This document shows, one piece after another, positions 14,953 to 23,482 of a stretch of DNA of 64,000 bases. The notes under the pieces were generated by a model. That model worked only from the letters and a program-made list of their open reading frames with translations, did not search any database and was not told where the DNA came from. Positions within the stretch are counted from its first letter, which is position 1. Each line of letters starts with the position of its first letter. The DNA comes from CAWDVH01 sp963805705 (GTDB lineage Bacteria; Actinomycetota; Actinomycetes; Streptosporangiales; Streptosporangiaceae): contig CAWDVH010000005.1 of assembly GCA_963805705.1 (NCBI GenBank), positions 1,116,001 to 1,180,000 of the forward strand, given 5' to 3'. The position numbers were made by a program, and so were the translations under genes.

Positions 14953-17010
14953 TCAGTCGATCTCGGCCAGGGCCTGGGCGAACTGCGCGGCGTACAGCCG
15001 CGCGTAGGCGCCGCCGGCGTCGAGCAGCTCCCGGTGGGTGCCCTGCTCGACGATGCGGCCGGACTCCATCACCAGGATGAGGTCGGCATCGCGGATCGTG
15101 GACAGGCGGTGGGCGATGACGAAGCTGGTGCGGCCCTCGCGCAGCGAGTTCATGGCGTGCTGGATGAGCACCTCGGTGCGGGTGTCGACCGAGCTGGTCG
15201 CCTCGTCCAAGATCAGGATGGCCGGCCGGGCCAGGAACGCCCGCGCGATGGTGATCAGCTGCCGCTCCCCCATGCTGACGCTCGAGCCCTCGTCGTCCAG
15301 GACGGTGTCGTAGCCGTCCGGCAGGGTGCGCACGAACCGGTCCACGTAGGTGGCCTGCGCCGCCTCGATGACCTGCTCGCGGGAGGGCCCGTCGGCGCCG
15401 TAGGCGATGTTGTCCGCGATGCTGCCGCCGAACAGCCAGGCGTCCTGCAGCACCATCCCGGTCCTGGACCGCAGGTCGTCGCGGGTCATGGCGGTGATAT
15501 CCGTGCCGTCCAGGGTGATGCTCCCGCTGCTGACCTCATAGAAGCGCATCAGCAGGTTGACCAGGGTCGTCTTGCCGGCGCCCGTCGGGCCCACGATGGC
15601 GACGGTCTGCCCTGGCTCCACGGTCAGTGACAGGTCCTCGATCAGCGGCACGTCCGGGAAGTACCGGAAGCTGACATCGCGGAATTCCACCCGCCCGTGC
15701 ACCTGCGCGGGCCGCAGCGGCTGGGCCGGGTCGGGGTCCTGCTCGTCGGCGTCCAGCAGCGCGAAGACCCGCTCGGCCGACGCGACGCCGGACTGCAGCA
15801 GGTTGGCCATGCTGGCTACCTGGGTGAGCGGCTGGCTGAACTGCCGCGAGTACTGGATGAACGCCTGCACCGCCCCGAGCGATAGCGCGCCGGAGGCCAC
15901 CTGCAGGGCCCCGACCACGGCCACCAGGACGTAGTTGAGGTTGCCGACGAACATCATCACCGGCTGGATCGTCCCGGAAATGAACTGAGCCCGGAAGCTG
16001 GCGCCGTACAGCTTCTCATTGTGCTCGGTAAAGGTGCGCATCGCCTCCTCGCTCTGGCCGAAGACCTTGACCAGCGAGTGCCCGGTGTACATCTCCTCGA
16101 TGTGGCCATTGAGCTTGCCGGTGGTCGACCACTGCCGGATGAACTGCGGCTGGGCGCGCTTGCCGATCCGGGTGACCAGGAACACCGAGAGCGGGACGGT
16201 GACCAGCGCGATCAGCGCGAGCAGCGGCGAGATAAGCAGCATCGCGATCAGGACGCCCGCAATGGTCAGCACGGACGTCACTATCTGGCTCAGTGTCTGC
16301 TGCATGGACTGCGCGAGGTTGTCGATGTCGTTGGTCACGCGGCTGAGGACCTCGCCGCGCGGCTGGCGGTCGAAGTAGCTCAGCGGCAGCCGGGACAGCT
16401 TGGCCTGGACCTGCTCGCGCAGCCGGAATATCACCCGCTGCACCACGGTGGTGGTGACCCGCCCCTGCATCAGGCTGCCGACCGAGGACGCCGCGTAGAT
16501 CGCCAGCACGATGACCAGCACCCGGCCAACCTGGCTGAAGTCGATGCCCTGCCCGGCCGTCACGTGCGGCGAGCTGACCAGGTTGGCGAGGTTGCCCTGG
16601 CCGTGCTGGCGCAGCCGGGCCGCCGCCTGCGCCTTGGTCACGCCCGGCGGGATCTCGCGGCCTATCACCCCGTAGAAAATCAGGTTGGTCGCGGCGCCGA
16701 GGAGCCTCGGCCCGAGCACCGACAGCGTGACGCTGACGGTGGCCAGCACCAGGGCGAGCGCGGCCAGCGGGCGTTCCGGCCGCATCGTGCCCAGCAGCCT
16801 GCGGCTGGAACCCCGGAAATCCAGCGACTTCTCGGTCGACATGCCGCTCATGAACGCGGCTGGTCCCCGGCCGCCCGGTCCCGTGCCGGGAGCAGGCCCC
16901 GGGCCGCGCTGCGGGACCGCCCGCTCCCCGACGCCGCCGATGGCCGCCGGCCCCCCGGTGCCGCCGGCGGCCGGCCGCTCCCCCGCGCCGTTGGCTGATG
17001 GCGTGCTCAT
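14953..17010 (-). CDS. ABC exporter half-transporter (fused TMD-NBD), second subunit
   Basis: A 685-residue type IV ABC exporter subunit. A Gly/Pro-rich cytoplasmic extension (1-60) precedes six TM helices (about 85-380) and an ATPase domain. Walker A is GPTGAGKTT, Walker B LILDEATSSVD, and the signature is VSMGERQ in place of the usual LSGGQ. It probably forms a heterodimer with the upstream subunit, with this one carrying a degenerate signature, as in multidrug pairs such as BmrCD or TM287/288. The ATG overlaps the upstream stop by 4 nt. Confidence 0.93.
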   Translation of the reverse strand: MSTPSANGAGERPAAGGTGGPAAIGGVGERAVPQRGPGPAPGTGPGGRGPAAFMSGMSTEKSLDFRGSSRRLLGTMRPERPLAALALVLATVSVTLSVLGPRLLGAATNLIFYGVIGREIPPGVTKAQAAARLRQHGQGNLANLVSSPHVTAGQGIDFSQVGRVLVIVLAIYAASSVGSLMQGRVTTTVVQRVIFRLREQVQAKLSRLPLSYFDRQPRGEVLSRVTNDIDNLAQSMQQTLSQIVTSVLTIAGVLIAMLLISPLLALIALVTVPLSVFLVTRIGKRAQPQFIRQWSTTGKLNGHIEEMYTGHSLVKVFGQSEEAMRTFTEHNEKLYGASFRAQFISGTIQPVMMFVGNLNYVLVAVVGALQVASGALSLGAVQAFIQYSRQFSQPLTQVASMANLLQSGVASAERVFALLDADEQDPDPAQPLRPAQVHGRVEFRDVSFRYFPDVPLIEDLSLTVEPGQTVAIVGPTGAGKTTLVNLLMRFYEVSSGSITLDGTDITAMTRDDLRSRTGMVLQDAWLFGGSIADNIAYGADGPSREQVIEAAQATYVDRFVRTLPDGYDTVLDDEGSSVSMGERQLITIARAFLARPAILILDEATSSVDTRTEVLIQHAMNSLREGRTSFVIAHRLSTIRDADLILVMESGRIVEQGTHRELLDAGGAYARLYAAQFAQALAEID

Positions 17011-18743
17011 GCCGCGGCCTCCTGCTCGGTCAGCTGGGACAGGACGATCTCGCGGTAGGTCTCGTCGGTGCTCATCAGCTCGTCATGCGTGCCGGTCGCG
17101 ACCACCCGGCCCGCGTCGAGAACCACGATCCGGTCGGCCTGGCGGATCGTGCTGACCCGCTGGGCGACGATGATCACGGTGGCGTCGTGGGTCTGCGCCG
17201 CCAGCGCCGCCCGCAGCGCGGCGTCGGTGGCGTAGTCGAGGGCTGAGAAAGAGTCGTCGAACAGGTAGATCTCCGGCCGGTGCACCAGGGCGCGGGCAAT
17301 GGCCAGGCGCTGCCGCTGGCCGCCGGACACGTTGGTGCCGCCCTGGGCGATCTTCGCGTCGAGGCCGCCCGGCATCCGCTCGACGAAATCGCGGGCCTGC
17401 GCCGTCTGCAGCGCCCGCCACAGGTCCTCATCGGTGGCGTCCTGGTTGCCGTAGCGCAGATTCGAGGCGACGGTGCCGGAGAACAGGTACGGCTTCTGCG
17501 GCACGAAGCCGATGGCGTCCGACAGGGTCTGCGGATCCAGCTCCCGGACGTCGACATTGTCGACCAGGACGCTGCCGCCAGTGGCGTCCATCAGCCGCGG
17601 GATCAGGTTCAGCAGGGTGGTCTTGCCGCTGCCCGTGCCGCCGATGATGGCGGTGACCTCGCCGGGCCGGGCGGCCAGGCTGATGCCGTGCAGCACCGGA
17701 TCCTGCGCGCCGGGATAGCGGAACTCCACGTCCCGCAGCTCCAGGTGGCCGTGCACCGCCGCGACGCGCACCGGATCGGCGGGCTGGATGATGTCAGGCT
17801 CGGTGTCGAGTACCTCGACCATGCGCTCGGCGCAGACCTCGGCGCGCGGCACCATCACGAACATGAACGTCGCCATCATCACCGACATCAGGATCTGCAG
17901 CAGGTAGGTCAGGAACGCGGTCAGCTGGCCGATCTGCATGGAGCCGTTGGCCACCAGGTGGCCGCCAAACCACAGGACGGCGACGCTGGAGAAGTTGAGC
18001 ACCAGCATTACCGACGGGAACATCAGCGCCATCAGCCGGCCGGTCCCGAGCGAGACGTCCATCAGCTCGGTGCTGGTCGACTCGAAGCGCTCGCGCTCGC
18101 GCTCCTCGCGGACGAAGGCCCGCACCACCCGCACCCCGGTGATCTGCTCGCGCAGCACGCTGCTGATCTGGTCAATGCGCTCCTGCATGAGGCGGAACAG
18201 CGGCCGCATCCGCCAGATGATGAGCCCGACGATGATGGCCAGGAGCGGCACCGCGACCAGGAGCAGGGAGGACAGCTCGACGTTCTGGTTGAGCGCGAGC
18301 AGGATGCCGCCGACGCACATGATCGGCGCCGACACCATCAGGGTGAACGTCATCAGGGCCAGCATCTGGACCTGCTGGACATCGTTGGTCGTCCTGGTGA
18401 TCAGCGAGGGCGTGCCGAACCTTCCGACCTCGCGGGCGGAGAAGGCCATCACCCGGCTGAACACCGCCTGGCGCAGGTCGCGGCCCACGGCCATGGCCGT
18501 GCGCGCGCCGAAGTAGACAGCGCCGGTCGCGCAGGTGATCTGCAGGAGCGCCACGCCCAGCATCAGCGCGCCGGTGTGCAGGATGTACCGGGTATCGCCG
18601 GTGATGACGCCGTTGTCGATGATGTCGGCGTTCAGGGTGGGCAGCAGGAGGGTCGCCAGGGTCTGCACCAGCTGCAGCAGGACGACCAGGATCAGCGGCT
18701 TGCGGTAGGGCCGCAGGTGGTCACGCAGAAGTCGGATCAGCAC
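17007..18743 (-). CDS. ABC exporter half-transporter (fused TMD-NBD), first subunit
   Basis: A 578-residue TMD-NBD half-transporter: six TM helices (about 15-310), then an ATPase with Walker A GGTGSGKTT, canonical signature NVSGGQRQRLAIARAL and Walker B IYLFDDSFSALD. Here the Walker B is followed by Ser where the catalytic Glu is usual (DDS rather than DE), so this site is likely the non-catalytic half, complementing the partner with its odd signature. Its start overlaps the TetR gene by 7 nt, so regulator and pump form one operon, typical of drug-inducible efflux. Confidence 0.93.
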   Translation of the reverse strand: MLIRLLRDHLRPYRKPLILVVLLQLVQTLATLLLPTLNADIIDNGVITGDTRYILHTGALMLGVALLQITCATGAVYFGARTAMAVGRDLRQAVFSRVMAFSAREVGRFGTPSLITRTTNDVQQVQMLALMTFTLMVSAPIMCVGGILLALNQNVELSSLLLVAVPLLAIIVGLIIWRMRPLFRLMQERIDQISSVLREQITGVRVVRAFVREERERERFESTSTELMDVSLGTGRLMALMFPSVMLVLNFSSVAVLWFGGHLVANGSMQIGQLTAFLTYLLQILMSVMMATFMFVMVPRAEVCAERMVEVLDTEPDIIQPADPVRVAAVHGHLELRDVEFRYPGAQDPVLHGISLAARPGEVTAIIGGTGSGKTTLLNLIPRLMDATGGSVLVDNVDVRELDPQTLSDAIGFVPQKPYLFSGTVASNLRYGNQDATDEDLWRALQTAQARDFVERMPGGLDAKIAQGGTNVSGGQRQRLAIARALVHRPEIYLFDDSFSALDYATDAALRAALAAQTHDATVIIVAQRVSTIRQADRIVVLDAGRVVATGTHDELMSTDETYREIVLSQLTEQEAAA

Positions 18744-19474
18744 GGCAGCTCACTAGCTAGAGGCAGACGATCATCAGCTGAGGCGCGCAGGCCGGGCAGT
18801 CCCTCGGTCAGGTCCCGGAGCGCCAGCCGGATGAGCGGTGCCAGGGCGGTCGGCGGATCAGCGAAGAGCCAGTGCTCCATGGCGGTCTGCGTGGCCGCAG
18901 TGATCGCGCCCGCGATGACCCTGGGGAACATATCGCGCTCAGGATCGGTGCCGGTGCGCTCGGCGATGGCCCCGGCGAGGGCGTGCTGGGCCACGTACTG
19001 CGTTTTGAGGTACTCCCCCTGCAGTTCGGGTGAGCTGATGACCAGGCGCACGCCGGCGATCCAGTCCTTGCCGGGCGCCTGGTCGGCGGCGGCGTACAGC
19101 TGCAGGACTGCGTGGGTCACCGCATCCCACAGCGGCTCGCCCGCCGGCCGGCCGCGCAGTGCCTCCCCCACTCGCCGTCCCCGTTCCGCCGCGAGGGCAC
19201 AGATGGCCTCGTACTTGCTGGAGAAGTAGTTGTTGAACGTCCGCGGCGATACTCCCGCCGCGGCCGCAATATCCTCGACGTGCACGTTCTCCAGCCCGCG
19301 CTCGACAGCCAGGCGCATGGCCTGGAAGCCCAGCGTCTCCCTGGTCGCCAGCTTCTTGCGCTCGCGCAGCCCGCCAGGCTGGTCGCGCAGGCCGCCGGGC
19401 TGGTCGCGCAGCCCGCCAGGCTGGTCGCGCAGCCCGCCGGGCTGGCTCGTGTCGGGCAGGGATTCGGCGGTCAC
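18737..19474 (-). CDS. TetR-family regulator with N-terminal heptapeptide repeats
   Basis: A 245-residue TetR repressor heading the tetR-ABC-ABC operon. Before the HTH there are four tandem copies of QPGGLRD encoded by a 21-bp repeat. The HTH follows (VEDIAAAAGVSPRTFNNYFS), then a ligand domain. I chose the GTG at 19472-19474 because TATGCT lies 7 nt upstream; TTG 19492 and ATG 19486 are in frame but overlap this -10. It presumably represses its own operon from the palindrome near -35. Confidence 0.85.
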   Translation of the reverse strand: MTAESLPDTSQPGGLRDQPGGLRDQPGGLRDQPGGLRERKKLATRETLGFQAMRLAVERGLENVHVEDIAAAAGVSPRTFNNYFSSKYEAICALAAERGRRVGEALRGRPAGEPLWDAVTHAVLQLYAAADQAPGKDWIAGVRLVISSPELQGEYLKTQYVAQHALAGAIAERTGTDPERDMFPRVIAGAITAATQTAMEHWLFADPPTALAPLIRLALRDLTEGLPGLRASADDRLPLASELPC

Positions 19475-19516
19475 GCCGACCAGCATAGCCAAAGTTTCGC
19501 ATCACGCAAGTTTGCG
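19475..19516 (-). promoter_or_regulatory. Promoter and operator of the tetR-ABC operon
   Basis: On the minus strand, -10 TATGCT (19482-19487) is preceded at 16 nt by TTGCGT as a -35. A perfect inverted repeat, CGCAA, 2 nt, TTGCG (19505-19516), overlaps the -35 and sits in a wider AAGTTTGCG-rich stretch. It is the expected site for TetR autorepression. Confidence 0.55.
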
Positions 19517-19665
19517 CAACTCGCAGTTTTAGGCGTGTCGGGCCTGGCCAGGCTCGCGGGGCCCGGCTAGCGAGTTTGCGAAGTCATCGCCCGGCGGCGC
19601 CCCCCGAGGGATCCATGTCGTATTTCCGCTAGCCCGGACCTGCAGGTCCCGGCGATGCTGGCTAG

Positions 19666-21135
19666 ATGCACAACGACACCGAGCGATGCGTGCGGGCCGT
19701 TCAGTCCAAGGACGCCCGTTTTGACGGCTGGTTTTTCACGGCGGTCATCACCACCGGGATCTATTGCCGGCCGAGCTGCCCGGTGGTGCCGCCCAAGCCG
19801 CGGAACATGCGCTTCTTTCCCAGCGCTGCCGCCGCGCAGCAGGCCGGCTTCCGGGCCTGCAAGCGATGCCGGCCCGACGCCAGCCCCGGCTCGCCGGAGT
19901 GGAACGAGCGCGCCGATCTGGTGGCCAGGGCCATGCGCCTGATCGCCGACGGGGTCATCGACCGGGACGGCGTTCCCGGCCTGGCGGCCCGGCTCGGCTA
20001 CAGCGTCCGGCAGGTCGAGCGGCAGCTGCTCGCCGAGCTCGGCGCCGGCCCGCTGGCCCTGGCCAGGGCGCAGCGGGCGCAGACCGCCCGGCTGCTGATC
20101 GAGACCAGCGAGCTGCAGATGGGCGACGTCGCGTTCGCGGCCGGGTTCTCCAGCATCCGGACCTTCAACGAGACGGTGCTGGAAGTCTTCGCGCTGGCCC
20201 CGACCGAGCTGCGGCGCCGGGCCGGCCGGGGCGGCGCCCCCACCGCCGGTGCCCTGCCGCTGCGGCTGCCGTTCCGGGCGCCGCTGATCCCGGACAGCCT
20301 GTTCGGTCATCTGGCCGCCACGGCCGTGCCCGGTGTGGAGGAATGGCGGGACGGGGCCTACCGGCGCACCCTGCGCCTGCCGCACGGCCACGGGGTCGTG
20401 ACGCTGGCGCCGGGCGCCGAGTACATCGCGTGCCAGCTCGCCCTCACCGACCTGCGTGACCTGGCCATCGCGATCAGCCGGTGCCGGCGGCTGCTCGATC
20501 TGGACGCTGACCCGGTGGCCGTGGCTGACCTGCTGCGCGCCGACCCGGTGCTGGCTCCCCTGGTGGACAAGTCACCCGGCCGGCGGGTGCCCAGGACCGT
20601 GGACGCCCGCGAATTCGCCGTGCGCGCCGTACTCGGGCAGCAGGTGTCGACCGCGGCGGCCCGCACGCACGCGGGCCGGCTCGCGGCGGCCCACGGCGAG
20701 CCGGTTGACGACCCGGCGGGCGGGCTGACCCGCCTGTTCCCCGCCATGGACGTCCTGGCGGCGGCTGATCCGGGGACGCTCGCCCTGCCGGCATCCCGGC
20801 GCGAGACGTTCACCCGGCTCACCACCGCCCTGGCCCGAGGCGAGATTGACCTGGGCGTCGGCAGCGACTGGCCGCAGGCCAGGGCCGGCCTGGCCGCGCT
20901 GCCCGGCGTGGGCCGGTGGACCGTCGAGACAATAGCGATGCGGGGGCTGGGTGACCCGGACGCGTTCGTTTCGAATGATCTTGGAGTCCGCCGGGCCGCC
21001 CGGCAGCTCGGCCTGCCCGCGACCCCGGCCGCGCTCACCGCGCGCGCCGCCGCCTGGCAGCCTTGGCGCGCCTACGCGGTCCAGTACCTCTGGGCGACCG
21101 GTGATCATGCGATCAACCGGCTGCCCGCGGCCTGA
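19666..21135 (+). CDS. alkA: Ada N-domain / AraC / AlkA fusion: methyl-sensing 3-methyladenine DNA glycosylase
   Basis: A 489-residue three-part alkylation-response protein. Residues 1-75 are the Ada metal domain, with Cys34, Cys38, Cys65 and Cys68 as zinc ligands (Cys34 equivalent to the methyl acceptor). An AraC-type double HTH (about 83-185) follows. Residues 195-489 are AlkA, with the HhH motif LPGVGRWTVETIAMRG and the catalytic Asp in FVSNDLGVRR. It would both sense methyl-phosphotriesters and excise alkylated bases. The ATG has GATGCT 6 nt upstream. ogt follows in the same direction. Confidence 0.94.
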   Translation: MHNDTERCVRAVQSKDARFDGWFFTAVITTGIYCRPSCPVVPPKPRNMRFFPSAAAAQQAGFRACKRCRPDASPGSPEWNERADLVARAMRLIADGVIDRDGVPGLAARLGYSVRQVERQLLAELGAGPLALARAQRAQTARLLIETSELQMGDVAFAAGFSSIRTFNETVLEVFALAPTELRRRAGRGGAPTAGALPLRLPFRAPLIPDSLFGHLAATAVPGVEEWRDGAYRRTLRLPHGHGVVTLAPGAEYIACQLALTDLRDLAIAISRCRRLLDLDADPVAVADLLRADPVLAPLVDKSPGRRVPRTVDAREFAVRAVLGQQVSTAAARTHAGRLAAAHGEPVDDPAGGLTRLFPAMDVLAAADPGTLALPASRRETFTRLTTALARGEIDLGVGSDWPQARAGLAALPGVGRWTVETIAMRGLGDPDAFVSNDLGVRRAARQLGLPATPAALTARAAAWQPWRAYAVQYLWATGDHAINRLPAA

Positions 21136-21162
21136 GACACGGACTAGATGAAAGGACCTGCG

Positions 21163-21678
21163 ATGACTATCAGCACGCCGGCCGGACGACGTACGCACAC
21201 GGTCACCGGCAGCCCGGTGGGGCCGCTCACCCTGGTCGCCGTCGACGGCGCCCTGGCGGGCCTGATAATGACCGAGCACCGGCACGCGCCGCCGCCGGAG
21301 ACCTTCGGCGCGGCTGACCCCGGCCCGTTCGCCGAGGCTGTCGACCAGCTGGAAGCGTATTTCGCCGGGGACAGGACCGAGTTCGACCTGGACCTCGCGC
21401 TGGCCGGGACCCGGTTCCAGCAGCGGGTCTGGAAAGAGCTCCAGGCCATCGGATACGGCGAGACGATCTCCTACGGCCAGCTGGCGCAGCGGATCGGCCA
21501 GCCGACCGCATACCGCGCGGTCGGCCTGGCCAACGGCAGGAACCCGGTGAGCATCATCGTGCCCTGCCATCGCGTGGTCGGCTCCGACGGCAGCCTGACC
21601 GGCTACGGCGGCGGCATGGAGCGCAAGCAGTTCCTGCTGGCGCTTGAGCAGCGGGTCAGCGGCCAGACGCTGGCGTGA
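21163..21678 (+). CDS. ogt: Methylated-DNA--protein-cysteine methyltransferase
   Basis: A 171-residue O6-alkylguanine-DNA alkyltransferase. The C-terminal domain has the DNA-reading helix GQLAQRIGQPTAYRAVGLAN and the active-site IIVPCHRVVG with the suicide Cys. It directly reverses O6-methylguanine. The ATG at 21163 is preceded by AAAGGA 8 nt upstream; an in-frame ATG at 21148 is less well placed. It is 27 nt behind the Ada-AlkA gene, forming an adaptive-response operon. Its 3' end overlaps the convergent PfpI gene by 23 nt. Confidence 0.95.
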   Translation: MTISTPAGRRTHTVTGSPVGPLTLVAVDGALAGLIMTEHRHAPPPETFGAADPGPFAEAVDQLEAYFAGDRTEFDLDLALAGTRFQQRVWKELQAIGYGETISYGQLAQRIGQPTAYRAVGLANGRNPVSIIVPCHRVVGSDGSLTGYGGGMERKQFLLALEQRVSGQTLA

Positions 21679-22408
21679 GCATCTCGTGGAAGCGCCGGGC
21701 GAACAGGTAGGCATCGCCCGGCCACCGTGCCGACAGGTACCTGCCGTCCTGCACCACGAACGCGTGCGAGTCGTCGGTCGCGCTGCCGCGCGCCGTCGTG
21801 CGCGGCCCGCGCTCGAACTGGCCTGGCGAGCGCAGCGACGCCGTCACCTCATCCTCGACATACGCCGGATAGGTCCGGTAGTAACGCCCGAGGCGCCAGG
21901 CGGTGGCGAGATAGGCGCCGCGCTCCATGTACCTGGGCAGGCACGTCGTGCGCTGACCGGCCAGGACGCTGCGGCCGGTGCGCGGATCCAGGGTCCGGGC
22001 CAGGACCAGGACGCCATGGCAGATCGCCGCCACCGGCCGCTCCAGCGCCCAGAACTGGGCGACCTTGTCCCGCAGCTCGGCCGAGCCGAGATACTGGCGC
22101 ATGCCGGGCGCATGTCCTCCCGGCAGGATCAGTCCGTCAAAGGCGGCGGGTTCCAGCGCCCGCCAGCTGACCGGCGCCCGGAACTCGGGCGCGCGGGTCA
22201 GCTGGGCGTAGCAGTCGCGCGGCTGGGGGGCCGCGCCGAGCCGGCCGAAGATCACGCCGGTGAGCAGGCGGGGATCGCAGCTGGGCGTCACGTCACCGTC
22301 CTGCGTGGCGAACACGACGCTGTGGCCGCGGTCGGTGAGCAGCCGCCATGGCACGGCGACCTCGGTGGTGTCGAAGTCGGTGTCCGGCACGGGCATCAGC
22401 AGCCGCAC
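21656..22408 (-). CDS. DJ-1/PfpI-family protein
   Basis: A 250-residue class I glutamine-amidotransferase-like protein. The nucleophile elbow is AAICHGVLVLA (Cys near 129), with the oxyanion region LILPGGHAPGMRQYL. A Tyr-rich segment (ERGAYLATAWRLGRYYRTY) follows. Relatives act as glyoxalases, deglycases or chaperones; a glyoxalase/deglycase role would suit electrophile defence next to the alkylation-repair genes, but that is inference. Confidence 0.85.
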   Translation of the reverse strand: MRLLMPVPDTDFDTTEVAVPWRLLTDRGHSVVFATQDGDVTPSCDPRLLTGVIFGRLGAAPQPRDCYAQLTRAPEFRAPVSWRALEPAAFDGLILPGGHAPGMRQYLGSAELRDKVAQFWALERPVAAICHGVLVLARTLDPRTGRSVLAGQRTTCLPRYMERGAYLATAWRLGRYYRTYPAYVEDEVTASLRSPGQFERGPRTTARGSATDDSHAFVVQDGRYLSARWPGDAYLFARRFHEMLTPASGR

Positions 22409-22450
22409 GGTGCCTTCATGCTCCCTATTGTTTCCTATCCGGATTGTTTC

Positions 22451-23341
22451 CTATCCGGCCAGTACCGCGACGATGGCATCCACGTACCGGCGCAGCTGGC
22501 TTCCGTCGCCGTCATGGGTCGGATTGACCTCGGTGAGGACCAGGCCGGCGAAGGACGGATCGCCGCGCAGCACCCGCAGGCAGGTGACCGCGTCCTCCAG
22601 GCGGACGCCGGAGCCGTAATGCGGGAAGTTGCCCAGCGGAAGGTCACCGGAGTCGATCAGGTCCACGTCGAAATGAATCACCATGGGCCCGCTGGCCGCG
22701 CCGATGGCCGACAGGGCCCGCGCGGCCGCACCAGCCGGGTCCGCGATCAGCTCGGGCGCTTCCTGGAAGCTCACGCCGCGCTCGGCCAGGAACCGCCGCT
22801 CCGCGTCGGTGGTCTCGCGGGGATCGGGCCCGACAATCGCCAGCCGGGCCGGGTCCAGCAGCGGGATCGCGCCGCCGAGGCCGGCCAGCTCGGGTGCCCC
22901 GCCGCCGAGCAGGTGGGTGACGCCCATCGAGTCCCCGATGCCGGAGCCGCCGGAGTCCGGCAGATGCAGGTCAGAGTCACCGTCAACGTAGGCCAGGCCG
23001 ACGTCCGGATGGCGGCGCCGAAAGCCGGCGATCACGCCGAGCGTGATGGTGCAGTCGCCGCCGACGACCAGGGGCAGGCGCCCCGAGTCCAGGGCGCCCG
23101 CGACGGCCTCGGCCACCTCGCGGGCTACACCGGCGATGGCGGCCAGGTTGCGGCGGCCCGGATGCTCGTGATCTACGGCGAACATGGCACCGGGCAGGTC
23201 ACCGGCGTCATCGATACCAAGGCCGGCCTCCTGCAGCCGTTTCACCAGGCCTGCCTCGCGCAATGCCCGCGGCGCTCGCTCCTGCCCGGCGTGGTGGGCT
23301 CCCGCGCTGGTCGGGACTCCGATGAGGACCGTGTCGGACAT
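22451..23341 (-). CDS. Arginase/ureohydrolase-fold protein with altered metal ligands
   Basis: A 296-residue ureohydrolase-fold protein. Compared with arginase, GGDHS reads GGDCT (His to Cys), DAHxDxH reads DGDSDLH (the middle His ligand to Asp), and the GNLHG His is missing; the late FDVDLID and TEVNP motifs are kept. It may bind a different metal set or have lost hydrolase activity. A strong GAGGAGG site decides the start at 23341. It diverges from the CGNR gene across a repeat-rich promoter region. Confidence 0.8.
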   Translation of the reverse strand: MSDTVLIGVPTSAGAHHAGQERAPRALREAGLVKRLQEAGLGIDDAGDLPGAMFAVDHEHPGRRNLAAIAGVAREVAEAVAGALDSGRLPLVVGGDCTITLGVIAGFRRRHPDVGLAYVDGDSDLHLPDSGGSGIGDSMGVTHLLGGGAPELAGLGGAIPLLDPARLAIVGPDPRETTDAERRFLAERGVSFQEAPELIADPAGAAARALSAIGAASGPMVIHFDVDLIDSGDLPLGNFPHYGSGVRLEDAVTCLRVLRGDPSFAGLVLTEVNPTHDGDGSQLRRYVDAIVAVLAG

Positions 23342-23375
23342 GCCGCCTCCTCGTTTCGTCACCTTCTTTGATTAA

Positions 23376-23446
23376 ATGATGGTGACGGAAGCCTATCGCA
23401 GGCGGCCAGCCCTGTCGAAACCATCAGATGCATTATGATGGTGACG
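23376..23446. promoter_or_regulatory. Direct and inverted repeats in the arginase-like / CGNR promoter region
   Basis: ATGATGGTGACG occurs twice as a direct repeat (23376-23387 and 23435-23446). The first also pairs with CGTCACC at 23357-23363; the second contains TGATGG, paired with CCATCA at 23421-23426. A plausible -10 for the plus gene, TATGAT, is at 23434-23439. A shared regulator, perhaps the CGNR protein itself, is inferred. Confidence 0.45.
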
Positions 23447-23482
23447 TCAGTGCGCGTGGCCTGGCAGCGCGAGGAGTCGGAA

